Shown one piece after another: positions 1 through 8,366 of a stretch of DNA of 64,000 bases; position 1 is the first letter of the stretch, and each line of letters opens with the position of its first letter. A program made the translations under genes and the position numbers. Below the pieces are notes generated by a model. That model saw nothing but the letters and a program-made list of their open reading frames with translations. It was not told where the DNA came from and did not search any database. Source of the DNA: Flagellimonas okinawensis. GTDB taxonomy: Bacteria; Bacteroidota; Bacteroidia; Flavobacteriales; Flavobacteriaceae. The stretch lies in assembly GCF_029194005.1 (NCBI RefSeq), contig NZ_JARFVA010000001.1:310001-374000 (forward strand). The letters are read 5' to 3'.

Positions 1-1
1 A

Positions 2-697
2 ATTGGACTAATCGTAAAAAAAGCACCACCATTAATGGCTCTTTTGATCGGGACCTTGTTAGGTGGAGTTTTCGCACTTATTTTTCAACCGGAAATTGTC
101 GCCAATATTGGAGGGGGAACCGCTTTGAATTTTGAATCAGGTTACAAAGGCATTTTAAATGCCATTACCGTTGATACAGCCATCGCAACAGACGACCCAG
201 CACTTAACGACTTGTTCTCTTCTGGAGGAATGGCAGGAATGCTCGGCACCATTTGGTTGATTGTTTGTGCCATGGTATTCGGTGGCATTATGGATGGTAT
301 CGGAGCTTTGGAACGCATCACCGAATCGCTTTTAAAATTAGCCAAGACCACTTTTGGACTTTTCGCAAGCACCGTTGGAAGTTGTTTGGCCTTGAACGTA
401 ACCGCATCGGACCAATATTTGGCGATTGTTGTTCCAGGTAAAATGTTTTCCAAGGCATACGAGGAACGTGGACTTGCTCCAGAAAATCTTAGTAGATCAT
501 TGGAGGATTCAGGAACCGTGACCTCCGTTTTGGTGCCTTGGAACACTTGTGGAGCCTACCATAGCGGCGTGCTCGGCGTAGGCGTGGGCGAATATGCACT
601 TTATGCCGTTTTTAATTGGTTGAGTCCTATTATGACACTGCTTTTTGCGGCTTTCCGAATTAAGATTAAACAACTGGCCACAACAACCGCTCAATAA
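2..697 (+). CDS. Na+/H+ antiporter NhaC family (3' part)
   Basis: Inner-membrane antiporter exchanging sodium for protons, C-terminal part only; the reading frame is open to the left edge of the window, so the true start lies upstream. Several hydrophobic segments are visible (about residues 1-20, 75-95, 105-130 and 190-215 of the visible part). The stretch around the LNVTASDQY motif, with G-rich helices and a late PWNTCGAYHSGVLGV stretch, is typical of the NhaC branch. It stands alone, followed by a 208-base gap holding the promoter of the next operon. NhaC family is a confident call; the transported ion is inferred from the family. Confidence 0.85.
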   Translation: MGLIVKKAPPLMALLIGTLLGGVFALIFQPEIVANIGGGTALNFESGYKGILNAITVDTAIATDDPALNDLFSSGGMAGMLGTIWLIVCAMVFGGIMDGIGALERITESLLKLAKTTFGLFASTVGSCLALNVTASDQYLAIVVPGKMFSKAYEERGLAPENLSRSLEDSGTVTSVLVPWNTCGAYHSGVLGVGVGEYALYAVFNWLSPIMTLLFAAFRIKIKQLATTTAQ

Positions 698-868
698 ATT
701 TTCAATCTACTTTTTTAGCATTCTTTAATTATTTGAGAAGTTGGTGAAATTTGATGTTCAATTTTATCACAACCTCAATAATGACGGTTGATTTTTATGG
801 CATAGTCACAGCTTATCAAGCCATAAGAAATACTAATTTTTCGTTTATTAAAACACGAAAAACCACTG

Positions 869-876
869 TATTTTTG
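869..876 (+). promoter_or_regulatory. Bacteroidota-type -7 box (TATTTTTG) before the peroxiredoxin operon
   Basis: TATTTTTG matches the Bacteroidota TAnnTTTG -7 element and lies 29 bases before the peroxiredoxin ATG. A TTTA rather than TTTG stands about 20 bases upstream, so the -33 element is weak. Confidence 0.5.
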
Positions 877-905
877 CTTCTCAAAATTCTAAAAAAATCC
901 AATAA

Positions 906-1550
906 ATGACTTTAGTAGGAAGAAAATTTCCAAACATTGAAGTAAACGCCATCGATGAAATGGGCGACACTTTCAAAATCAACATTTTAGAGAAAGCCAA
1001 AGCCGAAAACAAGAAAGTATTGTTGTTCTGGTACCCAAAAGATTTCACTTTTGTTTGCCCGACCGAGCTTTTTGCTTTTCAACAAAACCTAAGCGAATTT
1101 GAAAAGAGAAACACCATTGTTATTGGAGCGTCCTGCGATACTGCCGAAGTACATTTTGCATGGTTGAACACAGAAAAGGATAACGGAGGAATTGAAGGTG
1201 TAACCTACCCTATCGTTTCCGATAGCAATAGAAACTTGGCTACAGCTCTAGGCATCTTGGATATCATGAAGGAGGATTTCAATGAGGAAACCAACACTGT
1301 TATGGTGGAAGGGGACAATGTAACCTATAGAGCCACTTACCTAATCGATGAAGAGGGAACTGTATTCCACGAAAGCATCAACCACATGCCATTGGGAAGA
1401 AACGTAAAGGAGTTTTTACGTTTGGTAGATGCCTACACACACGTACAGGAAAAAGGAGAGGTTTGTCCAGCCAACTGGGAAGAAGGCAAAGAGGCCATGA
1501 GTGCTGACAGAGCTGGTGTATCCGATTATTTGGCTAACCACGTAAATTAA
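906..1550 (+). CDS. Typical 2-Cys peroxiredoxin (AhpC/Prx1 type)
   Basis: Cytoplasmic thiol peroxidase that reduces hydrogen peroxide and organic peroxides. The peroxidatic cysteine is Cys51 in FVCPTELF and the resolving cysteine is about Cys187 in GEVCPANW, the two-cysteine arrangement of the Prx1/AhpC class; 214 residues is a normal length. A thioredoxin-fold gene follows 6 bases downstream, which suggests that this protein regenerates the peroxiredoxin. No AhpF is adjacent. Family and chemistry are well supported; the physiological reductant is inferred from gene order. Confidence 0.95.
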   Translation: MTLVGRKFPNIEVNAIDEMGDTFKINILEKAKAENKKVLLFWYPKDFTFVCPTELFAFQQNLSEFEKRNTIVIGASCDTAEVHFAWLNTEKDNGGIEGVTYPIVSDSNRNLATALGILDIMKEDFNEETNTVMVEGDNVTYRATYLIDEEGTVFHESINHMPLGRNVKEFLRLVDAYTHVQEKGEVCPANWEEGKEAMSADRAGVSDYLANHVN

Positions 1551-1556
1551 TTTGCC

Positions 1557-1871
1557 ATGGTTGTAGAATTGGATAAAGACAACTTAAGCGAAGTTATAGC
1601 GAACAACGATAATGTTGTGGTACAGTATAGCGCATCTTGGTGCGGTAACTGCAGAATCATGAAACCTAAGTTTAAAAAGGAAGCATCCTTGAACGAGAAC
1701 TTAAAGTTTGTAATGGTCGATGCTGAAAAATTCCCGGAATCCAGAAAATTGGCCAATGTGGACAATTTACCCACTTTTGCCACTTTTTCCAAAGGGGCTT
1801 TAAAAAATCAGGTGCAGACCAATAAATATGATGTTTTAAAAGACTTGATCAATGAAGTTGCCCATAATTAA
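1557..1871 (+). CDS. Thioredoxin-family protein with WCGNC active site
   Basis: Small 104-residue thioredoxin fold without signal peptide, so cytoplasmic. The redox motif is WCGNC (Cys29 and Cys32), with Asn where classical thioredoxin has Pro; this normally shifts redox potential. The cis-proline loop is visible in NLPTFATF (about residues 75-82). It sits 6 bases after a 2-Cys peroxiredoxin, the likely partner, and overlaps the next gene by 20 bases, implying translational coupling. Family is clear; the role as dedicated peroxiredoxin reductant is inference. Confidence 0.9.
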   Translation: MVVELDKDNLSEVIANNDNVVVQYSASWCGNCRIMKPKFKKEASLNENLKFVMVDAEKFPESRKLANVDNLPTFATFSKGALKNQVQTNKYDVLKDLINEVAHN

Positions 1872-2109
1872 ACAATTGGTCAATTTTGCCGAAGAGCATG
1901 ATGAAGACTATTTACAGGAAACAGCCGATACGCTAGAAAGTGTCTGCGAGGTTTCCAGTCTTAAGGATGAGGAACTGGATATGATCGGGGAGTTGATTTC
2001 CAATATTTATGGAGCTCTCGAAGTATCCAACGAAATCAAGAATGGAGCGTCTAAAAAAGAGGCACTTAATGGTTTTATGTCCAGGGTACTCGGCTCAATC
2101 GACAAGTAG
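1852..2109 (+). CDS. Small acidic helical protein, DUF6952-like
   Basis: 85-residue protein, rich in Glu and Asp, predicted all-helical, no signal peptide and no cysteine pair for redox work (a single Cys near residue 32). The gene starts inside the last 20 bases of the thioredoxin gene and is followed by a hairpin terminator, so it is the last gene of the peroxiredoxin operon. I recall a small conserved flavobacterial family (DUF6952) at this place, but could not check the name. Function unknown; an accessory role in peroxide defence is only inferred from the coupling. Confidence 0.75.
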   Translation: MKLPIIKQLVNFAEEHDEDYLQETADTLESVCEVSSLKDEELDMIGELISNIYGALEVSNEIKNGASKKEALNGFMSRVLGSIDK

Positions 2110-2137
2110 CGATACTTTAAAACAAATAAGTTTTAAG

Positions 2138-2174
2138 AACCTTCCCATAACATACTTTGGGAAGGTTTTTTTTT
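2138..2174 (+). terminator. Rho-independent terminator of the peroxiredoxin operon
   Basis: Inverted repeat AACCTTCCCA / TGGGAAGGTT (10-bp perfect arms, 10-base loop) followed by a run of T. Confidence 0.85.
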
Positions 2175-2247
2175 GAGTATTTTTGGCACTGAGCCTGCTC
2201 CATTTTGAGAGCGAAAACCATTGTCAAAACTTACTTGAAGCATTTTA

Positions 2248-2613
2248 ATGCCCAAAGAATCTTTTCTTCAGAATAGGATAAAAAGTGTGGGATATGCCCT
2301 TAAGGGCATGTTTCTCCTAATGCGCACGGAATCCAGCATAAAAATTCAATTGTGCATTGCCTTGATTGTCACGGTATTTGGATTCTATTTCGAAATAACG
2401 GCAACGGAATGGATGTTTCAGCTTTTGGCCATAGGATTGGTAATGGGCATAGAAGCTGTAAATACCGCAATCGAAAAAATCTGCGACTACATCCAACCTA
2501 ATCTGGACCCCAAGATAGGATTGATAAAAGATATTTCAGCAGGAGCCGTTATGATAGTATCGATCATCGCAAGTATCATTGGACTGATCATTTATATACC
2601 TAAGATTTTTTAG
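2248..2613 (+). CDS. dgkA: Diacylglycerol/undecaprenol kinase family (DgkA)
   Basis: Small inner-membrane lipid kinase phosphorylating diacylglycerol or undecaprenol. It has 121 residues and three membrane helices (about 33-50, 55-72 and 95-118). The family signature GIEAVNTAIEK holds the catalytic glutamates (Glu69, Glu76), and the third-helix motif KDISAGAV matches the usual KDxAAGAV. It stands after a terminator and before the ftsK promoter, so it is probably its own unit. In this phylum the substrate could be either lipid; the sequence does not decide. Confidence 0.92.
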   Translation: MPKESFLQNRIKSVGYALKGMFLLMRTESSIKIQLCIALIVTVFGFYFEITATEWMFQLLAIGLVMGIEAVNTAIEKICDYIQPNLDPKIGLIKDISAGAVMIVSIIASIIGLIIYIPKIF

Positions 2614-2640
2614 TAAAATCCAAGAACCCGAGTAGCAACG

Positions 2641-2648
2641 TAAATTTG
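2641..2648 (+). promoter_or_regulatory. Bacteroidota-type -7 box (TAAATTTG) before ftsK
   Basis: TAAATTTG matches TAnnTTTG and ends 27 bases before the ftsK start codon. No clear TTTG at the -33 position. It would drive the ftsK-lolA-lptF/G-ribB run. Confidence 0.55.
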
Positions 2649-2675
2649 TAACTTAGCCCCGCTTAAAAACGATTA

Positions 2676-5066
2676 ATGGCCAAAAAAAGAACAAAATCCA
2701 AATCAAAAAAAACTACCGCAACTGCTAAAAAGAAGCTTTCGTTAAAGCCATCCAAGCAGAACAAGATAATATTCGGTAGCCTTTTGATTGTTCTCAGCAT
2801 TGCGCTTTTCTTCTCTTTCATGTCCTTTTATTTCACATGGCAGGAAGATCAAAGTATGTTGTCCCAATTCGCGGACCGTAATGCCCAAGCCAGTAATTTA
2901 TTGAACAAATTCGGGGCAAGTGTCAGCCACTTTTTTATGTACAAGGGCTTTGGTCTTGCTTCTTTTGCTTTTCCTTTTCTATTGGCCATAACAGGACTTT
3001 ACCTGTTTCTGGGTTTAAACGGAAAACGCTTGGTATCCAAATGGATTTGGGGGCTCGTTGGTGTTATTTGGGGCTCTGTGGCCCTAGGTTTTTTCGCTGC
3101 CGATTTTCCACTTTTAGGTGGACTTATCGGTTATGAGATGAATGATTTCCTCCAAGATTACACTGGAAAGATCGGGGTGTTCCTGATTCTCATATTTGTT
3201 TTGATGGTGATTTTGGTACAATTGTTCAATTTCACTCCCGAAGGATTTGCCAATTTCTTTAAAAGGCAAAAACAAAAAATCAAGTCGGACTTCAACGAAA
3301 ATCAATCACCTGAAACCCCTAAAGAATCTGTCGTTACTGACGAGGAAGGAAGTATAGCTTTAAGCACGGAAGATTCCGTTCCAGAAAAAATTGACACCTA
3401 TACCCATAAAAAAGACATTCCTCCACTGGATGAAGCAGGGCTAGATGTCAACATTCCCGAGGAAGAGGAGTCGGACATCGCACTGAAAGTAGAGGAAACT
3501 CCTGTTGAGGAAGAAGAAACCGACGCAAAAGCTGCGAAACTGGTAGAGGATTTTGGAGAATTCGACCCAAAATTGGAATTGGGCAATTACAAATTCCCAA
3601 CCTTGGACCTTTTGGAGGCTCATGGTGCTTCTGGCGGAATTACCATCAATCAAGAAGAGCTCGAGGAAAACAAAAACCGAATTGTAAGCACCCTCAAAAA
3701 CTATAAAATCGGGATTGCCCAAATCAAAGCGACCATCGGTCCAACGGTAACCCTTTACGAAATTGTACCCGAAGCAGGTATCCGTATTTCCAAAATCAAA
3801 AACTTGGAAGACGACATTGCTTTGTCCCTAGCGGCACTAGGCATCCGTATAATTGCCCCTATTCCTGGCAAAGGAACAGTAGGTATAGAGGTTCCAAACA
3901 AGAATGCGACCATTGTTTCCATGCGTTCGGTAATCGCCTCCAACAAATTCCAAAAGGCGGAGATGGAATTGCCGATTGCTTTCGGAAAGACCATCAGTAA
4001 CGAGACTTTTGTAGTGGATTTGGCCAAAATGCCGCACATGCTTATGGCTGGTGCTACCGGACAAGGTAAATCCGTAGGATTGAATGCGGTGATCAGTTCG
4101 CTACTGTATAAAAAACACCCAGCAGAGGTTAAGTTTATATTGGTCGATCCCAAAAAAGTGGAATTGACGCTTTACAATAAAATTGAACGTCACTTTTTGG
4201 CAAAACTGCCAGACTCCGAAGAAGCCATTATCACGGATAACACCAAAGTAATCAATACATTGAATTCCCTATGTATTGAAATGGACAACCGTTACGAGCT
4301 GCTTAAAACAGCAATGGTCCGAAATATTAAAGAGTATAATGCCAAATTTAAGGCAAGGAAATTAAACCCGAACGATGGGCACAAGTTTTTACCCTATATC
4401 GTTTTGGTAATAGATGAATTCGCCGACCTGATCATGACAGCAGGCAAGGAAGTGGAAACCCCAATAGCAAGATTGGCGCAATTGGCCCGTGCCATTGGTA
4501 TCCATTTGATCATCGCTACACAAAGACCTTCGGTAAATGTGATCACAGGTATCATCAAGGCCAACTTCCCGGCGAGAATAGCGTTTAGGGTAACCTCAAA
4601 GATTGATTCGAGAACCATTTTGGACGCACAGGGGGCCGACCAACTTATCGGTAGAGGTGATATGCTATATACCCAAGGAAATGATGTGACACGACTGCAA
4701 TGCGCCTTTGTGGATACTCCGGAAGTTGCTAAAATTACAGACTATATTGGGTCGCAACGAGCTTATCCAGAAGCCCACCTACTGCCAGAGTATGTTGGTG
4801 AAGAATCTGGCACAAGTCTTGATAATGATATCGCGGATAGAGATGCTATGTTCCGAGAAGCAGCGGAAGTTATTGTAACCGCGCAACAAGGTTCGGCATC
4901 CTTGATACAAAGAAAATTAAAATTGGGGTACAACAGGGCCGGTCGGATCATAGACCAATTGGAAGCAGCTGGAATTGTTGGGCCTTTTGAAGGCAGTAAG
5001 GCACGGCAAGTTTTGGTCCCTGACATGTATTCCTTAGATCAACTATTAGAAAATGAAGCAAAATAA
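2676..5066 (+). CDS. ftsK: DNA translocase FtsK/SpoIIIE
   Basis: Septum-located ATP-driven DNA pump for chromosome segregation and XerCD activation. The 796 residues read as: a Lys-rich N terminus, four membrane helices (about 28-190), a short acidic linker (about 200-310, rich in E), then the alpha/beta RecA-like motor with Walker A GATGQGKS (near residue 460) and Walker B VLVIDEFAD (near 578). A C-terminal gamma winged helix (about 735-796) would read KOPS-type polarity sites. The linker is short compared with E. coli FtsK, as is usual in this phylum. The gene overlaps the lolA start by 14 bases if the longer lolA start is used. Confidence 0.97.
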   Translation: MAKKRTKSKSKKTTATAKKKLSLKPSKQNKIIFGSLLIVLSIALFFSFMSFYFTWQEDQSMLSQFADRNAQASNLLNKFGASVSHFFMYKGFGLASFAFPFLLAITGLYLFLGLNGKRLVSKWIWGLVGVIWGSVALGFFAADFPLLGGLIGYEMNDFLQDYTGKIGVFLILIFVLMVILVQLFNFTPEGFANFFKRQKQKIKSDFNENQSPETPKESVVTDEEGSIALSTEDSVPEKIDTYTHKKDIPPLDEAGLDVNIPEEEESDIALKVEETPVEEEETDAKAAKLVEDFGEFDPKLELGNYKFPTLDLLEAHGASGGITINQEELEENKNRIVSTLKNYKIGIAQIKATIGPTVTLYEIVPEAGIRISKIKNLEDDIALSLAALGIRIIAPIPGKGTVGIEVPNKNATIVSMRSVIASNKFQKAEMELPIAFGKTISNETFVVDLAKMPHMLMAGATGQGKSVGLNAVISSLLYKKHPAEVKFILVDPKKVELTLYNKIERHFLAKLPDSEEAIITDNTKVINTLNSLCIEMDNRYELLKTAMVRNIKEYNAKFKARKLNPNDGHKFLPYIVLVIDEFADLIMTAGKEVETPIARLAQLARAIGIHLIIATQRPSVNVITGIIKANFPARIAFRVTSKIDSRTILDAQGADQLIGRGDMLYTQGNDVTRLQCAFVDTPEVAKITDYIGSQRAYPEAHLLPEYVGEESGTSLDNDIADRDAMFREAAEVIVTAQQGSASLIQRKLKLGYNRAGRIIDQLEAAGIVGPFEGSKARQVLVPDMYSLDQLLENEAK

Positions 5067-5718
5067 GAACATGATCAAGAAAAGTATTCTTTTAATAGCA
5101 TTGTTTGTTGTTGGATTATCTTCCTACGGACAGAACTCAGATAAGGCCAAGGCTTTATTGGACGAAGTATACAATAAGGTACAGAGTTACGACAATATTT
5201 ATATTGATTTCCAATCTACCTTGGAAAATACCGAAGCCAATTTAAAGCAAGAGACCAATGGCAACGTTACGCTGGATGGCGAGAAATATTTACTCAACTA
5301 TTTCGGAGCCAAACAAATGTACGATGGCAAAAAAGTATATACCGTTGTACCCGAAAACGAAGAAGTAACCATTGAAGATGTAAATGAGGACAACGACAAC
5401 GTAAGCCCATCCAAAATGTTGACTTTTTACAAAACGGGACATAACTATCAATGGGACATTCTTCAAAATGTAGGCGGTAGAAAAATCCAGTATGTAAAAT
5501 TGATTCCGATCGACTCCAATACTGAAATCAAGTCTGTGCTGCTCGGAATAGACACACAAACAAAACACATCTATAAACTGATCCAAACGGGAAACAATGG
5601 TACCAAAACCACCATTACCGTTAATTCTTTCAAAACCAATCAGCCCATATCAAGTACTCTGTTTACCTTTGACGAGAAAAAGTACGAGGACAAAGGGTAC
5701 TATATTATAAGAAACTAG
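5053..5718 (+). CDS. lolA: Outer-membrane lipoprotein carrier LolA-like
   Basis: Periplasmic chaperone thought to ferry lipoproteins from the LolCDE complex to the outer membrane. A signal peptide (hydrophobic run ILLIALFVVGL, cleavage after SSYGQ) precedes a beta-rich LolA fold with the alternation of YxNxYxDFQS and DGKKVYTVVPE strands seen in the family. Two starts are possible: 5053 (overlaps ftsK) or ATG 5071, which gives a cleaner signal peptide and a 4-base gap from ftsK. It is followed after 3 bases by an LptF/G permease, making this a cell-envelope assembly operon. Confidence 0.9.
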   Translation: MKQNKNMIKKSILLIALFVVGLSSYGQNSDKAKALLDEVYNKVQSYDNIYIDFQSTLENTEANLKQETNGNVTLDGEKYLLNYFGAKQMYDGKKVYTVVPENEEVTIEDVNEDNDNVSPSKMLTFYKTGHNYQWDILQNVGGRKIQYVKLIPIDSNTEIKSVLLGIDTQTKHIYKLIQTGNNGTKTTITVNSFKTNQPISSTLFTFDEKKYEDKGYYIIRN

Positions 5719-5721
5719 GCA

Positions 5722-7230
5722 TTGAAAATACTTGATCAGTATATACTAAGAAGATTTCTTTACAACTTCTTCAGTTCTTTTTTCATCCTGATCGTCATAT
5801 TCATCTTTCAAGGGATATGGCTGTTCATCGATGATTTAGCGGGAAAAGGGCTGGGCATGGTAATTATTGGCAAGTTTATTTTCTACTTTATCCCGACACT
5901 GGTGGACAAGGTATTGCCACTTACGGTACTCCTCTCCTCCATCCTTACCTTTGGTACTTTTGCCGAAAACTACGAGTTTGCCGCTATGAAAGCTTCCGGC
6001 ATATCGCTTCAACGTGGTATGCGAAGTCTAATAGTTTTTGTATTGTTTCTCGGATTGGTCACCTTCTTTTTCGCAAATGACGTGATTCCAAAATCTGAAC
6101 AAAAAATGTTCAATTTAAGAAGGAACATAGCCAAAGTTAAACCAGCAGCGGCCATAACGGAAGGTGTTTTCAGTGATTTTGAAGGAACCGGTGAGGGAAT
6201 GAACATTAAAGTGGACAAAAAATACGGCGAACAAGACCGTTTTTTGGATAATGTTATCATACATAAAAAAACAAATCAGAACATAAACAATACGGTGATC
6301 AAGGCCAAGTCTGGCGAATTGATAAGTAGCGAAGATTCCGATATAATTCAATTGGTTTTAAAAGATGGCAATTACTATGAAGAAGTAATGCCAAAGGATT
6401 CCAAAGAACGACGCAAACAACCCTTTGCCAAATCCGAGTTTGACACCTACACCATCAATATCGATATATCCGAGCTCAACGAGCAAGATTTGGAAGAGGA
6501 TCAAAACATCACAACCAACAAAATGAAAAACGTTAGTCGTCTTATAAAAGATATTGATTCCTTGAGGGACAATAATCTTGAAAAGGTGACCGCTTTTTCT
6601 AAAAATGTGATCAATCGAATGGGAGCTTTCCCCATAGCCATTGTTCCAGATAGCACAAACAAAGAGCTAGAAAGAATTGAAATCAAAAAGAAGGTCGAGG
6701 ATAAAGTCGCGCAATCGGATTCTATAAAAAGTGCAGATGATTTTATGGCAAGCTTGGAACAATGGGAACAAATCCAAGTAATGAAAAAGGCCCAGAACGA
6801 TGTGACCAGTATTCTTAACACGGTGGAATCCAAGAAAAACGAACTACAGAGCAGATACAAGTTCTACAATAGCCATATACTATCCCTTCATCAAAAATAT
6901 GCCCTTGCGCTATCTTGTATTATCCTATTTTTTGTAGGTGCTCCGTTAGGTGCGATTATACGAAAAGGTGGACTGGGACTACCCATGGTAGTTGCCATTA
7001 TCTTATTTTTGACCTATTACTTTATCGGAGTATTTGCCGGGAACTACGCCAAAGAAGGAAATATACATCCAGCTTTAGGCGCATGGCTGCCTACCCTGAT
7101 TATGTTGCCCTTGGGCATATCACTCACTAGAAGAGCAACAGCGGATAAAGGATTAATTGGATTTGGACACTTTATTGACCGTATCAAATCATTATTTAAA
7201 AAGAAAGAAAAAGAAGCAGAGGGCCAATGA
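5722..7230 (+). CDS. LPS export permease, LptF/LptG family
   Basis: Inner-membrane permease of the LptB2FG lipopolysaccharide exporter. The 502 residues show N-terminal membrane helices (about 12-120), a long periplasmic jelly-roll region (about 120-400), and C-terminal helices (about 395-475) with GAPLGAIIRKGGLG, a hallmark of the family. The only start consistent with the LDQYILRRF family N terminus is a TTG at 5722, three bases after the lolA stop. Only one of the F/G pair is here. It overlaps ribB by 4 bases (ATGA). Confidence 0.93.
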   Translation: MKILDQYILRRFLYNFFSSFFILIVIFIFQGIWLFIDDLAGKGLGMVIIGKFIFYFIPTLVDKVLPLTVLLSSILTFGTFAENYEFAAMKASGISLQRGMRSLIVFVLFLGLVTFFFANDVIPKSEQKMFNLRRNIAKVKPAAAITEGVFSDFEGTGEGMNIKVDKKYGEQDRFLDNVIIHKKTNQNINNTVIKAKSGELISSEDSDIIQLVLKDGNYYEEVMPKDSKERRKQPFAKSEFDTYTINIDISELNEQDLEEDQNITTNKMKNVSRLIKDIDSLRDNNLEKVTAFSKNVINRMGAFPIAIVPDSTNKELERIEIKKKVEDKVAQSDSIKSADDFMASLEQWEQIQVMKKAQNDVTSILNTVESKKNELQSRYKFYNSHILSLHQKYALALSCIILFFVGAPLGAIIRKGGLGLPMVVAIILFLTYYFIGVFAGNYAKEGNIHPALGAWLPTLIMLPLGISLTRRATADKGLIGFGHFIDRIKSLFKKKEKEAEGQ

Positions 7231-8366
7231 TCGCCAAGGATAAAAAAATTCAATTGAACGCCATAGAAGAAGCCATTGCCGATATACGAGATGGTAAAGT
7301 TATTATTGTGGTCGATGATGAGAACAGGGAAAACGAAGGTGATTTCTTGGCTGCTGCCGAGTTGATTACTCCCGAGACCATTAATTTTATGGCCACCCAT
7401 GGCCGTGGTCTTATTTGTGCACCACTTACCGAAGGGCGTTGCAAGGATTTGGGTCTGCACAAAATGGTGACTCACAATACAGACCCATTGGAAACCGCCT
7501 TTACAGTTTCCGTTGATCTAAGAGGAAAAGGAGTTACCACTGGCATTTCTGCAGGTGACAGGGCCAAAACCGTGCTTGCGCTAACCGATTACGCCACTAA
7601 ACCCCATGAATTGGCAAGGCCTGGACATATTTTTCCTTTAATTGCCAAAGAAGGCGGGGTTCTTCGCCGAACCGGACATACGGAGGCGGCCATCGATTTT
7701 GCACGTTTGGCAGGATTGGAACCTGCTGGAGTTATAGTGGAAATCATGAACGAAGATGGTTCCATGGCGCGTTTGCCCCAGTTAATGGAAGTGGCAAAAA
7801 AGTTTGACCTAAAAATTGTTTCCATCGAGGACTTGATTGCGTATCGTATGGAACACGATAGCTTGATCGAGTTAAAGGAAGCTTTCACCATTCAGACCAG
7901 ATTTGGTCAGTTTAGACTCCGAGCTTACAAGCAAACTACAAACGACCAAGTACACATTGCTTTGTTAAGGGGCAACTGGAAAACCGGGGAACCTGTACTT
8001 ACACGTATCAACTCTACTTTGGTCAACAATGATATTCTGGGAACACTGACCAATAATCCGGATGAAGGTCTCCAACGCATGTTCGATGCGCTTAATGCAG
8101 AAGAAAACAGTGCTATGATCTTTATTAATCAAGGTAATCAGTCCATGAACTTATTGAACAGGTTATCCGAGTTCAAAAAACTACAGGGTGAAGGGGTTAC
8201 CAAAGCACCCAAGGTAGAAATGGACAATAAAGATTTTGGTATAGGCGCTCAAATCCTTCATGATATTAATATCTCCAAAATCCGATTATTGACAAATTCA
8301 GGACAAACCCGACGTGTAGGCATGGTAGGGTATGGCCTTGAGATTGTGGAGTATGTGAATTATTAA
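7227..8366 (+). CDS. ribB: 3,4-dihydroxy-2-butanone 4-phosphate synthase with degenerate GTP cyclohydrolase II domain
   Basis: Riboflavin pathway enzyme. Residues about 1-215 form the DHBP synthase (RibB) domain with an intact acidic motif DDENRENEGDF and the HTEAAIDFARLAG and IMNEDGSMAR segments, so ribulose 5-phosphate conversion should work. Residues about 225-379 are GTP cyclohydrolase II-like. There the SEC and RCDCG zinc ligands of real RibA are replaced by STL and TNNPD, and the RQEGR motif reads NQGNQ, while the late GIGAQIL and RLLTN stretches survive. GCH-II activity is therefore unlikely. ATGA overlap with the upstream permease. Confidence 0.93.
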   Translation: MIAKDKKIQLNAIEEAIADIRDGKVIIVVDDENRENEGDFLAAAELITPETINFMATHGRGLICAPLTEGRCKDLGLHKMVTHNTDPLETAFTVSVDLRGKGVTTGISAGDRAKTVLALTDYATKPHELARPGHIFPLIAKEGGVLRRTGHTEAAIDFARLAGLEPAGVIVEIMNEDGSMARLPQLMEVAKKFDLKIVSIEDLIAYRMEHDSLIELKEAFTIQTRFGQFRLRAYKQTTNDQVHIALLRGNWKTGEPVLTRINSTLVNNDILGTLTNNPDEGLQRMFDALNAEENSAMIFINQGNQSMNLLNRLSEFKKLQGEGVTKAPKVEMDNKDFGIGAQILHDINISKIRLLTNSGQTRRVGMVGYGLEIVEYVNY

